Origin: UBA11524 sp963642705
Lineage (GTDB): Bacteria > Bacillota > Clostridia > Christensenellales > Aristaeellaceae
Assembly (NCBI GenBank): GCA_963642705.1
Contig: CAVIHU010000003.1
Coordinates: 62,001-126,000 of the forward strand
DNA length: 64,000 nucleotides
Reading direction: 5' to 3'
This document shows positions 51,491 through 59,048 of this stretch, in pieces. Positions within the stretch are counted from its first letter, which is position 1; each line of letters opens with the position of its first letter. Under the pieces are notes generated by a model that was not told the DNA's origin, ran no database searches, and saw nothing but the letters and a program-made list of their open reading frames with translations. The position numbers and the translations under genes are program-made.

Positions 51491-51985
51491 ATGTTTCGTG
51501 TTGTATTTCCTGTCGTTTTTTATCTGTTTTACTGGCTGATTTGTTATCTGAATACCGGTACGGACAAGAAGAATCTGCTTGGATTGCGCTCGTATCCGAC
51601 GGCGGTGCAGAAGAAGGTTCGGAATGATTCGCCGCTGGCTGATGCCGCGCTGAAGGCACAGCCGATCTGGAAGATTCTGCTGAGCAATCTGGTTGTGTTC
51701 AGCGTTGTATTCGGGGTGCTGGGACTCTTGCTGAAGGAGCCGCTTGGTCTGACAGACTACGGCAGTGCATGGATGTATCTGCTGATTCTCGGCGAAGGAT
51801 TAGGACTGTTTGATTTGGTTATCATTGATCTCCTCTGGTGGCGGAATACGAAGCGCATCCGGTTCTCCTTTCTGCCGGAGAAGGCGATGTATCAAGATCC
51901 GTATCAGCATCTGATGTCGTTCGTGCGCGGGATTCCGTTGTTCGCTGCGATTGCCGCGCTGGGTGCGTTGATTGTGATGCTGTAA
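51491..51985 (+). CDS. Small multi-pass membrane protein, 164 aa
   Basis: I recognise no named family. The protein has four predicted helices: residues 3-20, about 58-80, 92-112 and 143-162, with a polar cytoplasmic segment (TDKKNLLGLRSYPTAVQKKVR) after the first. The ATG at 51491 follows AGGAGG; an in-frame start further upstream overlaps the hydrolase gene and is rejected. No terminator is evident after the stop. Linkage to an alpha/beta hydrolase suggests a shared envelope or detoxification job, but nothing firmer can be said. Confidence 0.75.
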   Translation: MFRVVFPVVFYLFYWLICYLNTGTDKKNLLGLRSYPTAVQKKVRNDSPLADAALKAQPIWKILLSNLVVFSVVFGVLGLLLKEPLGLTDYGSAWMYLLILGEGLGLFDLVIIDLLWWRNTKRIRFSFLPEKAMYQDPYQHLMSFVRGIPLFAAIAALGALIVML

Positions 51986-52064
51986 CACGCGGAGCCTGTC
52001 GGCAGATATGCGCCGTTTTCATGCTTCTTCCGTTTGATGAACAAGAAATTCGCGTTAATTTCCG

Positions 52065-52093
52065 TTGCACGCATGCGGAAAAAATGGTATAAT
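52065..52093 (+). promoter_or_regulatory. Promoter of the RfbD-like gene
   Basis: TTGCAC (52065-52070), 17-base spacer ending in TGG, TATAAT (52088-52093), again an extended -10. Confidence 0.8.
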
Positions 52094-52127
52094 TAAATAA
52101 AGACTATCATCGGAAGAGGTGCAGTGT

Positions 52128-53018
52128 ATGAAGGTCATGGTAACAGGCGCGGATGGTATGCTGGGACGCGATGTGATGCGTGCGCTTCGGGAGAAGCACA
52201 TTCCCGTATGCGGTGTTGACTTGGCGGATTTTGACATCACCGATGAGGAAAAGGCAAAGGCGTTCGTTGCGGCGGAAAAGCCGGATGCCATCATCCACTG
52301 CGCAGCGTATACGGATATTCAGAGCGCGGAGAATGAGCCGGCTGTGTGTATCCAGACTAACGCGTCAGGCACGCTGAGCATGGTTCGTGCGGCACTGCGC
52401 GTCGGTGCGAAATTCCTGTTGATTTCTACGGCGGAGGTGTTCGGCGCAGAGCCGGATACTGTCCACACAGTGAACGATAAGACATGCGCTGCGAATGTGT
52501 ATGGGCTGTCGAAGGTACAGGCGGAGGAGGCGGTGCGCGCACTGATGACGCGGTACTTCATCGTGCGGACGGGCTGCCTGTTCGGCACGCACGAAAAGGG
52601 ACCGATTCGCACGATTCTCCGTGCGGCGCAGGAGCATCAGCGGCTGACCATCTCCAACGACCTGATGGCATGCCCGACGTATACTTTCGACCTGGCACGT
52701 GCCGTTGTTTCCCTGATTCAGACGGATAGGTACGGCATTTATCACCTGACGAATGAGGGTGAATGCAACCTCGCGACGCTTGCCATCGCCACGCTGGGCA
52801 TGGTCGGCAGCCGCTGCCGTGTTCAGCCTGTCACCGGCAACCGCGGCTCGGTTAGCGCGGCGCATCCGTCCTGCGTTCGTCTGCTGACTGGTCCGGTCGA
52901 TTCTACGGTGCATATGCCCCGCTGGGAGGATGCGCTCAACCGCTGCCTCAGTGAGATTCGGGATGATGGCATGCAGAAGGGAGCGAACAGCTATTCCGCT
53001 GCAAATTATCCGAGGTGA
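52128..53018 (+). CDS. RfbD-like sugar-nucleotide reductase (SDR family)
   Basis: A 296-residue short-chain dehydrogenase of the dTDP-4-dehydrorhamnose reductase type. The NADP-binding GxxGxxG is TGADGMLG (residues 7-14); HCAAYTDIQSAENEP is the family motif; the catalytic Tyr and Lys lie in VYGLSKVQAE. It would reduce a dTDP-4-keto sugar at the end of rhamnose synthesis, but no rfbA, rfbB or rfbC is nearby, so another keto-sugar substrate is possible. The start at 52128 follows GGAAGAGG; an in-frame GTG at 52119 overlaps the RBS. The macrodomain remnant overlaps its 3' end. Confidence 0.88.
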   Translation: MKVMVTGADGMLGRDVMRALREKHIPVCGVDLADFDITDEEKAKAFVAAEKPDAIIHCAAYTDIQSAENEPAVCIQTNASGTLSMVRAALRVGAKFLLISTAEVFGAEPDTVHTVNDKTCAANVYGLSKVQAEEAVRALMTRYFIVRTGCLFGTHEKGPIRTILRAAQEHQRLTISNDLMACPTYTFDLARAVVSLIQTDRYGIYHLTNEGECNLATLAIATLGMVGSRCRVQPVTGNRGSVSAAHPSCVRLLTGPVDSTVHMPRWEDALNRCLSEIRDDGMQKGANSYSAANYPR

Positions 53019-53178
53019 TATCACAACGCTGGCGGCTGACGCCATCGTCAATGCGGCGAATCCGTCGCTGCTTGGCGGCGGCAAGGTTGGTCAGGCGAAA
53101 ATCACGCGCGGCTATCGCCTGCCGTGCAGGTACGTGATTCACGCAGTCGGTCCCGGCTATCACGGAGACAATCATTAA
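52966..53178 (+). pseudogene. Decayed macrodomain (ADP-ribose-binding) gene
   Basis: The frame gives IPLQIIRGDITTLAADAI followed by VNAANPSLLGGG, the exact N-terminal signature of YmdB-type macrodomains, then jumps directly to VGQAKITRGYRLPCRYVIHAVGPGYHGDN, which normally lies about 30 residues later. The missing piece includes the catalytic GGVD-AIH loop. A stop follows and the remaining half of the domain (about 90 residues) is absent. The 5' part overlaps the RfbD-like gene and has no good RBS. It is a clear relic of an O-acetyl-ADP-ribose deacetylase-type gene. Confidence 0.85.
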
Positions 53179-53331
53179 CTGCTGGAAAGAGCAGGCTTTG
53201 CCTGTTTTGTGCCCCCTTCGGCGGCATACAGGGTTTATTGCCACCGTTGATTTCTGACCAAGCTGCCAGAGGCGCACGACAAACAAAGCAACAAAAACGG
53301 GCATTGCGAAGGGGCTCGGAATAAAACAGAC

Positions 53332-53355
53332 GAAGTTTGCATTGAAGTTTGCATT
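53332..53355. repeat. 12-bp direct repeat (GAAGTTTGCATT), two copies
   Basis: Adjacent identical copies at 53332-53343 and 53344-53355, preceded by CAGAC, and ending directly at the RBS of the DUF3842 gene. Confidence 0.85.
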
Positions 53356-53373
53356 AAGGAGGAAAAACCTCTT

Positions 53374-53790
53374 ATGACCGTTGTTATCCTCGATGCCCAG
53401 GGCGGCGGCATGGGTCGTATGCTCGTGGAAGGACTGAAAAAGGCGCTTCCCGAGCAGCCTGTCATCGCTGTCGGCACCAACGCGCTTGCTACAGCGGCGA
53501 TGCTTCGCGCGGGCGCAGACCAGGGCGCGACCGGTGAAAATGCCATTGTTGTCACCAGCGGCAGAGCCGATTTGATTCTCTGCCCCATCGGTATGGTGCT
53601 CTGCGATGCGATGCTCGGCGAGGTTACGCCTGCCATGGCAATGGCTGTCGGGCGCAGCCATGCGCACAAAATCCTTCTGCCGGTCAGCCGATGCCAGACA
53701 ACCATCGCCGGTATGCCCAAAATGTCCATGGCGGAGGCGGTGCAAAAGGCGGTCGATGAGGCAGTTTTGCGAATCAGGGAACAAAAGTGA
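53374..53790 (+). CDS. DUF3842 family protein
   Basis: A 138-residue cytoplasmic protein of the DUF3842 family, found mainly in Clostridia. Its start VVILDAQGGGMGRMLVEGL has the look of a Rossmann-like nucleotide-binding strand-loop-helix, and GTNALATAAMLRAGADQGATGENA is characteristic. No function has been assigned. AAGGAGG lies 12 bases before the ATG, inside or next to the short direct repeat. A strong terminator follows, so it is transcribed alone or with the remnant upstream. Confidence 0.85.
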   Translation: MTVVILDAQGGGMGRMLVEGLKKALPEQPVIAVGTNALATAAMLRAGADQGATGENAIVVTSGRADLILCPIGMVLCDAMLGEVTPAMAMAVGRSHAHKILLPVSRCQTTIAGMPKMSMAEAVQKAVDEAVLRIREQK

Positions 53791-53798
53791 ACAGAAGG

Positions 53799-53834
53799 GC
53801 TGCGAAGACATTGTTTGTGCTTTCGCAGCTTTTT
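53799..53834 (+). terminator. Rho-independent terminator of the DUF3842 gene
   Basis: Stem GCTGCGAA / TTCGCAGC with a 15-base loop, followed by TTTTTC. Confidence 0.8.
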
Positions 53835-53992
53835 CATTTTCCTCACCATTCGGTATCGATCCTGTAAAAAAACAACCATCTATTTTTTTTTTTGAAAAAG
53901 AAGGAAATTCGGGAAACGTGTAGAAAACAAGTAATGAACACGATTGGATGTTTGCTTATATTTTCGGACGAAACATACGGAGGATGGTTCTC

Positions 53993-55915
53993 GTGAAGAA
54001 GCGCGGCTGGTTGGTTCTTTTTTTCATCACGGTGATGATTTTGCTTGCGTGCGCAGCATCGGCTGAAGAAGCCGCGGCGTTGCAGGTCGGCGACATCGTG
54101 TATCTCGGCGCGTATGAGCAGGATAACAACACAGATAACGGCACTGAGACGATTGCATGGCAGGTGCTTGCAGTCGAGGAGAACCGTGTGCTGCTGCTGA
54201 GCCGGAACGCGCTGGATTGTCAGGTGTTCAGCACAGAGCAGGAACACGCGTCCTGGGCAGACAGCAGCCTTCGCACGTGGCTGAATGATACGTTCCTGAC
54301 AAGTGCCTTTACGGAGACGGAGCAGGGTGCGATTCTGTCCTCCTCTGTCACGAACGGCATCAGCAGCGCCGAAACGACAGATTGGCTCTTCCTGCTGAGC
54401 TACGATGAGACAGCGGCGTATTTTGCAGATGCGGACAGCCGCAAGGCAACCGGCAGCGAGTATGCCCGGGCAAACGGCGCGAAGTTCCTCGGCTTTACGA
54501 CCTTCATCATCAGTGAAACGGACTGGTGGCTGCGGTCGGCCGGGACGGATGCCGGTCAGGTGAGCTATGTGGATGTGAAGGGCGCAATCGGCAGCAAGGC
54601 GGCGACGGACAAGGTCGGCGTTCGTCCGGCGATGTGGCTGGATACGACGGTTGACCGCTCCTATTTCCGCTATGAGCAATACACGGCGGCGCTTCAGGCG
54701 GAAGAGGAAGCGCGTTACGGTGATGCCGCCACGATTTACGAATCGCTCGGCATCTATAACGGATGCGCAACAAAGGCGAAGAGCAGCTACTATCAGCAGG
54801 CGCTCGCAGCGATGAATGACGGCGACACGGCGAATGCCCTGCGCATCTTTGAAAGCCTCGGCGATTACGAGGACAGCTACGTCAACGGGCGTGCGTGCCG
54901 TTATGCGCTTGCTGTGGCAGCACAGGAAAGCGGCGACAATGAGAACGCCGTCAAGCTATTCGACAAGGTCGGACAGTATGAAGACAGCATGACGCGGCTG
55001 AAGGCATGCTTTGAGAAGCTCGGCACGTCCGTGTATTACTTCAGCTCTGACGTGGTGAATGCGGGCGTTGACACGGGCTATGCAAAGACGGATGTCATCA
55101 CGGGCAGCGACAAGCACTTCGGCTGGCAGCTGGGCAATTTCTTCATGACCGGCTTCACACGCGTCATCAATCAGGATACGGATGAACCGGTTTTCATCAA
55201 GACGCTTGGCGATGCCGTGACGCTTCGGTTTGACCTTGCGCAGAATATCGACGCGCTGAACGGCAACGACAAGCTGGTCATCGGCGAGGACTCGAACGGC
55301 TATGACCAGTCCTTCGGCGTCTCGAAGACCAATTTCGGCAGGGGCACGCTGATCGTCCGCCATACGGATTACCAGAACAGGCAGGGCGAGACGCAGATTT
55401 ACACGGATTATCTGCTGGCAAAGGGCACGACCGGCGCGGATACGAAAATCGTGCTGAATGAGGAGGGCGACTACGAAATCGCGCTGGATTATGAGCTGCA
55501 CGATAACGAGCTGACCCACATCACCAGCAAATATGCCAACTACCGTATCGTGCTCAGGTTCTCCGTGCGCAACGGCAACTGCATGGTCTATCCTTTCGAC
55601 GTGTTGACCGGCGCGGAGCTGCAGAATACGTCCGTTACGGAAAACGGCTTCTATCTGGATCTGGCGCGGTCACGCTACCTGGACATCGATGTCAAGCGCT
55701 CGGTGATTGTCGAGGGACCGACCGGCATGATTGAGGATGAACGCTTCAATCGCCCGGCGAAGGACGGCGATCAGTACACAGCGGAAGGCATCTACACGAT
55801 TTCTGTCAGCAACCGCTACACGGGCGAATCGACGGTCAAGACCATTTTCGTGGGCTCGGAGGAGCTGCTGCAGCAATATGTGGAGAACGGCTTCTCCAGG
55901 GATCGACTGAACTAA
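53993..55915 (+). CDS. Exported DUF6273/TPR protein
   Basis: A 640-residue exported protein. Signal peptide MKKRGWLVLFFITVMILLACAASA (a lipobox-like L-L-A-C makes lipid anchoring possible); then a DUF6273-type domain (about 30-215) with the hallmark TIAWQVLAVEENRVLLLSR, SSLRTWLND.F, and WWLRSAG...GVRPAMWL; then three TPR-like units (about 225-320, YGDAATIYESLG, NALRIFESLGDYEDS, NAVKLFDKVGQYEDS); then an unassigned beta-rich C-terminal half. The start is GTG at 53993, nine bases after GGAGG; an ATG at 53984 directly abuts the RBS. It precedes the toxin gene by 13 bases and could act in its export or delivery. Confidence 0.8.
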   Translation: MKKRGWLVLFFITVMILLACAASAEEAAALQVGDIVYLGAYEQDNNTDNGTETIAWQVLAVEENRVLLLSRNALDCQVFSTEQEHASWADSSLRTWLNDTFLTSAFTETEQGAILSSSVTNGISSAETTDWLFLLSYDETAAYFADADSRKATGSEYARANGAKFLGFTTFIISETDWWLRSAGTDAGQVSYVDVKGAIGSKAATDKVGVRPAMWLDTTVDRSYFRYEQYTAALQAEEEARYGDAATIYESLGIYNGCATKAKSSYYQQALAAMNDGDTANALRIFESLGDYEDSYVNGRACRYALAVAAQESGDNENAVKLFDKVGQYEDSMTRLKACFEKLGTSVYYFSSDVVNAGVDTGYAKTDVITGSDKHFGWQLGNFFMTGFTRVINQDTDEPVFIKTLGDAVTLRFDLAQNIDALNGNDKLVIGEDSNGYDQSFGVSKTNFGRGTLIVRHTDYQNRQGETQIYTDYLLAKGTTGADTKIVLNEEGDYEIALDYELHDNELTHITSKYANYRIVLRFSVRNGNCMVYPFDVLTGAELQNTSVTENGFYLDLARSRYLDIDVKRSVIVEGPTGMIEDERFNRPAKDGDQYTAEGIYTISVSNRYTGESTVKTIFVGSEELLQQYVENGFSRDRLN

Positions 55916-55928
55916 GGAGGAATGCGCC

Positions 55929-57062
55929 ATGAAACGGTTTCTGTCACTGCTGCTGACGGCTGCGATGCTCGTGGTATTCGGCGGCTGGAAGACGGTTCGT
56001 GCGGAGGAAGTGCCGACGTTCACCGGCATGAACGACACCGACCTGCCGGACTATATCGAGGATACGCTGTACACGTCCCTTGTGTCCGAACTGGACAGCG
56101 ATGAATACTTCGTGGAGAATGTCGAAGCTGTCTACATCTCGCAGGAGTATCTTGATGAACTGGCGTACAACTCGCAGGCGAACGTGTTCTTCGGCTATAC
56201 GCTGGCAGAGCTGAATCAGCAGTTTAACGGCAGCAAGTACATCTTCACGCTGGGCGACGACAACGAAACGACGGTCGAGCCGTGGGAAGACTACGATGAT
56301 ACGTACGAGCAGATTATCCGCAATGTCGCAGTCGGTACGGGCGTCATTCTGGTGTGCGTAACGGTGTCTATCGTCTCCGGCGGAACGGTCAGCATGATCT
56401 TCGCTGTTGCTGCCAAATATGCTGCGATTTTCGCACGGTCCGGCGCGGCGCTGGGCGGCGTGTCGGCTGGCATCGTGACGGGCGTCCAGACGGGGGACAT
56501 GGACGAGGCGCTGAAAGCCGCCGCGCTTGCAGGCAGCGAGGGCTTCAAGTGGGGTGCAATCACCGGCGCGATTTCGGGCGGTGTCAGCGAATACGTCGGG
56601 CTGAAGGGTGCCACGCTCAACGGTCTCTCGATGAACGAAGCCGCTGCCATTCAGAAGGAATCCGGCTATCCGCTGGATGTCATTAAGGGCTTCAAATCGA
56701 TGGAGCAATATGACATTTGCAAGCAAGCCGGCTTGCGCCCCACGTTGGTCGACGGTAAAACAGCACTGGTGCGGGACATTGACATCAAAAGTGTGGTGGA
56801 TGATTACGGCAGGACGAACTTGCAGAGAATGCAGCAGGGTCTGGCTGCTATCGATCCTAAAACAGGGAAATCCTATCAGCTACACCATATCGGGCAGAAA
56901 ATGGATTCAACGCTGGCAATCCTGACAGAATCAGAACATATGCAAGGCGGCAACAACACCATCTGGCATGAATTGGGGAAAGCCTCTGAGATTGACCGGA
57001 AGGTTTTTGATAAGCAGCGTGAAGCATTCTGGAAGGCGCTGGCGGATCTGCTGACACCATAA
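55929..57062 (+). CDS. Secreted polymorphic toxin with LHH-type HNH nuclease domain
   Basis: A 377-residue protein in three parts. Residues 1-25 are a Sec signal peptide. The middle (about 115-225) is hydrophobic and Gly/Ala-rich, with GEGFKWGAITGAISGG-like sequence (here EGFKWGAITGAISGG), the pretoxin linker common in polymorphic toxins. The end (about 285-377) matches the LHH family of HNH/ENDO VII nucleases: LQRMQQG, then SYQLHHIGQK (LHH at 318-320), TESEHMQGGNNTIWHE. It should cut DNA in the cytoplasm of target cells. ATG after AAGGAGG. The SUKH immunity gene follows 12 bases later. Confidence 0.87.
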   Translation: MKRFLSLLLTAAMLVVFGGWKTVRAEEVPTFTGMNDTDLPDYIEDTLYTSLVSELDSDEYFVENVEAVYISQEYLDELAYNSQANVFFGYTLAELNQQFNGSKYIFTLGDDNETTVEPWEDYDDTYEQIIRNVAVGTGVILVCVTVSIVSGGTVSMIFAVAAKYAAIFARSGAALGGVSAGIVTGVQTGDMDEALKAAALAGSEGFKWGAITGAISGGVSEYVGLKGATLNGLSMNEAAAIQKESGYPLDVIKGFKSMEQYDICKQAGLRPTLVDGKTALVRDIDIKSVVDDYGRTNLQRMQQGLAAIDPKTGKSYQLHHIGQKMDSTLAILTESEHMQGGNNTIWHELGKASEIDRKVFDKQREAFWKALADLLTP

Positions 57063-57074
57063 GGAGAGAAAAAC

Positions 57075-57464
57075 ATGAATGGTTTCCTGAAATACATTCA
57101 GAGTCGGCCTGGATTCATGGCAATGAAGCCGGTTAATGGCGATGAAATCAAAAAAGCCGAGCGCGAACTGAACGTGACGTTTGCGAAGGACTATGCCGAG
57201 TACATCAAGGCATGCGGCGCAGCAACGTTTGAGCGTTACGAGCTGACAGGCATCTGCGCATCGAAGCGGCTGAATGTGGTGGACGTCACATTAGCGCAGC
57301 GGCAGATTGACCCAAACGTGCCGAAAAGCCTCTATGTGGTGGAAGAGTGCGGCATGGACGGCGCGTGCCTATGGCAGGATTCAGACGGAAGTGTCTACTG
57401 CATTGTGCCGGGCAATATGCCACGGAAGGTTGCCGATAATCTGCTGGACTACGTGAAGGAATGA
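57075..57464 (+). CDS. SMI1/KNR4 (SUKH) immunity protein
   Basis: A 129-residue cytoplasmic protein of the SUKH superfamily. NGDEIKKAERELNVTFAKDYAEYIKACGAATF is the family core (helix, then LP..y..yl...G), followed by strands with DVTLAQRQ and SLYVVEECGMDGACLWQDSDGSVY. SUKH proteins bind and neutralise nuclease toxins of several kinds, including HNH types, so this is the cognate immunity protein of the gene upstream. ATG with AAGGAGAG upstream. A perfect terminator ends the module. Confidence 0.93.
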   Translation: MNGFLKYIQSRPGFMAMKPVNGDEIKKAERELNVTFAKDYAEYIKACGAATFERYELTGICASKRLNVVDVTLAQRQIDPNVPKSLYVVEECGMDGACLWQDSDGSVYCIVPGNMPRKVADNLLDYVKE

Positions 57465-57506
57465 AAAAGGCTGTGAGGGAACTTCAACGTTCCCTCACAG
57501 CCTTCT
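57465..57506. terminator. Bidirectional terminator after the toxin-immunity module
   Basis: Perfect 14-base stem GGCTGTGAGGGAAC / GTTCCCTCACAGCC (57469-57482, 57489-57502) with AAAAA on the left and TTCTTTATT on the right; it serves the module and the convergent GH4 gene. Confidence 0.9.
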
Positions 57507-57509
57507 TTA

Positions 57510-58901
57510 TTATTCAAACCATCCCTTCGGCAGGATATCCTTCTGATTTTCGAGCATGTCGTCGAAGAGCTTCTGACCGTCCTCGAGCGTCACGGCGCCG
57601 AGCTGCGGGTCGTTCATGAAGGTGGAGAAGCCGAGCTTGCGGTCGCAATGCAGCGCCGCGCGGAGTGTGTTCTCCTGATTGTAAACGTGGCGCGCGATGA
57701 GCGGCAGAATGTTGGACGGAATATTGCCTGCGCAAATCGGGTCGATACGTCCGTGCGAGAAGAGCGCGTTTGTTTCGACGACGGCGCCCATCGGCAGGTT
57801 CGGAATCTGTCCGCGGTTCGGCACGTTGACGTTGCTGACGATGTTTCCCAGACCGAGCAGCGCCTTGAGCAGCAGGTGTCCCTCTTCACCGGATGGCTTC
57901 AGGTCGAGCGGTTCTTTGCCGCTGAGCAGGTCGTCCGAGCGCTGCATGCGCTTTTGCAGATCGTCGATGCGCCATGACACCGGCGTCAGGTCGAACTTCC
58001 ATTGATGCGCCGTTTCAGGGCTGTGCAGATACCATTGCGGCAGGAATTCTACCAGATGACGGTCGCCGGCGGCGGCAATGGCACCGTAGCGGCGGAACAG
58101 GTCAAACTTGACCTTGTGGGCGCAGGCGAAATGGCTGTTCATCCAATTGTCCGAGCCGAGCTGAACGCCTTCCGGGTGCTCCTCGACAAAACGGGCGTAG
58201 CGCGGCATGAGGTCCATGCCCTGATAGCTTGCGGACGTAAGCCATGTGAAGTGGTTGATGCCGGTGACGGTCGTATACAAATCCTGCCGCTTGACACCGG
58301 GAATGTGCTCCTGCTCCTCAAGCATCTTGCAGAGTACCGCCTGCGTGCCGAACACCTCGTGGCAGCAGCCGAACGCCTTCACCTGCGGGAACACCTCGTA
58401 GAGCGTCCGCACGCACAGCGTCATCGGGTTCGTGTAGTTGATGACGAACGCATCCGGCGCATAGTCGCGGATGGCTTCGGCGATTTCCACGAACATCGGG
58501 ATGGTACGCATGGCGCGCATGAATCCGCCCGCGCCGACCGTGTCGCCCACGGACTGGTACACGCCGACGCGTTCAGGCAGGTGAACATCGCTCTGCATGT
58601 GCTGGAACGTGCCGGGCAGAATGCTGATGACGATGAAATCCGCGCCGGACAGCGCATCCGCAAGCGAATCACTGACGACAAACTGCCATGCTGACGCGGC
58701 ATCGGGATGTGCGGCGAGCATCGTGCCGATTTTTTGATTGCGCATGGCGGCATCGCGGTCAATATCGTACAGGCGGACGGTGCCGCTGATTTGCCCGTCG
58801 GCGATGATATCGCGCATGAAGCCCCAGGCCCATCCACGCGAACCGCCGCCGATATAGGCAACGGTCAGTCCGGTGACTTTGTCCCCAAGATGTGTAGCCA
58901 T
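57510..58901 (-). CDS. GH4 alpha-galacturonidase-type glycosidase
   Basis: A 463-residue family-4 glycoside hydrolase, which works by NAD-dependent redox chemistry with a divalent metal. The N-terminal Rossmann motif is YIGGGSRGWAWGF; the metal-site motif is Cys180-His181-Glu182-Val183. CHEV is the motif reported for alpha-galacturonidases (LplD group), whereas alpha-galactosidases carry CHS and phospho-glycosidases CNVP, so it probably releases galacturonate from pectic oligosaccharides in the cytoplasm. NYTNPM and ITGINHFTWL-like (VTGINHFTWL) are also conserved. ATG preceded by GAGGAGG. It has its own promoter. No pectin-pathway neighbour is seen. Confidence 0.9.
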   Translation of the reverse strand: MATHLGDKVTGLTVAYIGGGSRGWAWGFMRDIIADGQISGTVRLYDIDRDAAMRNQKIGTMLAAHPDAASAWQFVVSDSLADALSGADFIVISILPGTFQHMQSDVHLPERVGVYQSVGDTVGAGGFMRAMRTIPMFVEIAEAIRDYAPDAFVINYTNPMTLCVRTLYEVFPQVKAFGCCHEVFGTQAVLCKMLEEQEHIPGVKRQDLYTTVTGINHFTWLTSASYQGMDLMPRYARFVEEHPEGVQLGSDNWMNSHFACAHKVKFDLFRRYGAIAAAGDRHLVEFLPQWYLHSPETAHQWKFDLTPVSWRIDDLQKRMQRSDDLLSGKEPLDLKPSGEEGHLLLKALLGLGNIVSNVNVPNRGQIPNLPMGAVVETNALFSHGRIDPICAGNIPSNILPLIARHVYNQENTLRAALHCDRKLGFSTFMNDPQLGAVTLEDGQKLFDDMLENQKDILPKGWFE

Positions 58902-58927
58902 ATGTTTTTCTCCTCCTCTGTGCGACT

Positions 58928-58956
58928 ATGATAGCATAAATGGCGGCAGATTGCAA
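58928..58956 (-). promoter_or_regulatory. Promoter of the GH4 gene
   Basis: Reverse-strand TTGCAA (58951-58956), 17-base spacer ending in TGC, TATCAT (58928-58933). Confidence 0.75.
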
Positions 58957-59048
58957 GAGGAACATCGGCATGAGTTCGGCGAGCCTGCAAACCATTTCAA
59001 CCATAAACGGCAAATCAGGGCGGTTAGGATATTGACGGGGAAAGTGCT

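Noticed and set aside
53179..53331. Continuation of the macrodomain in another frame after 53178
   Set aside because: No macrodomain motif could be found in any forward frame of this stretch; it appears to be non-coding.
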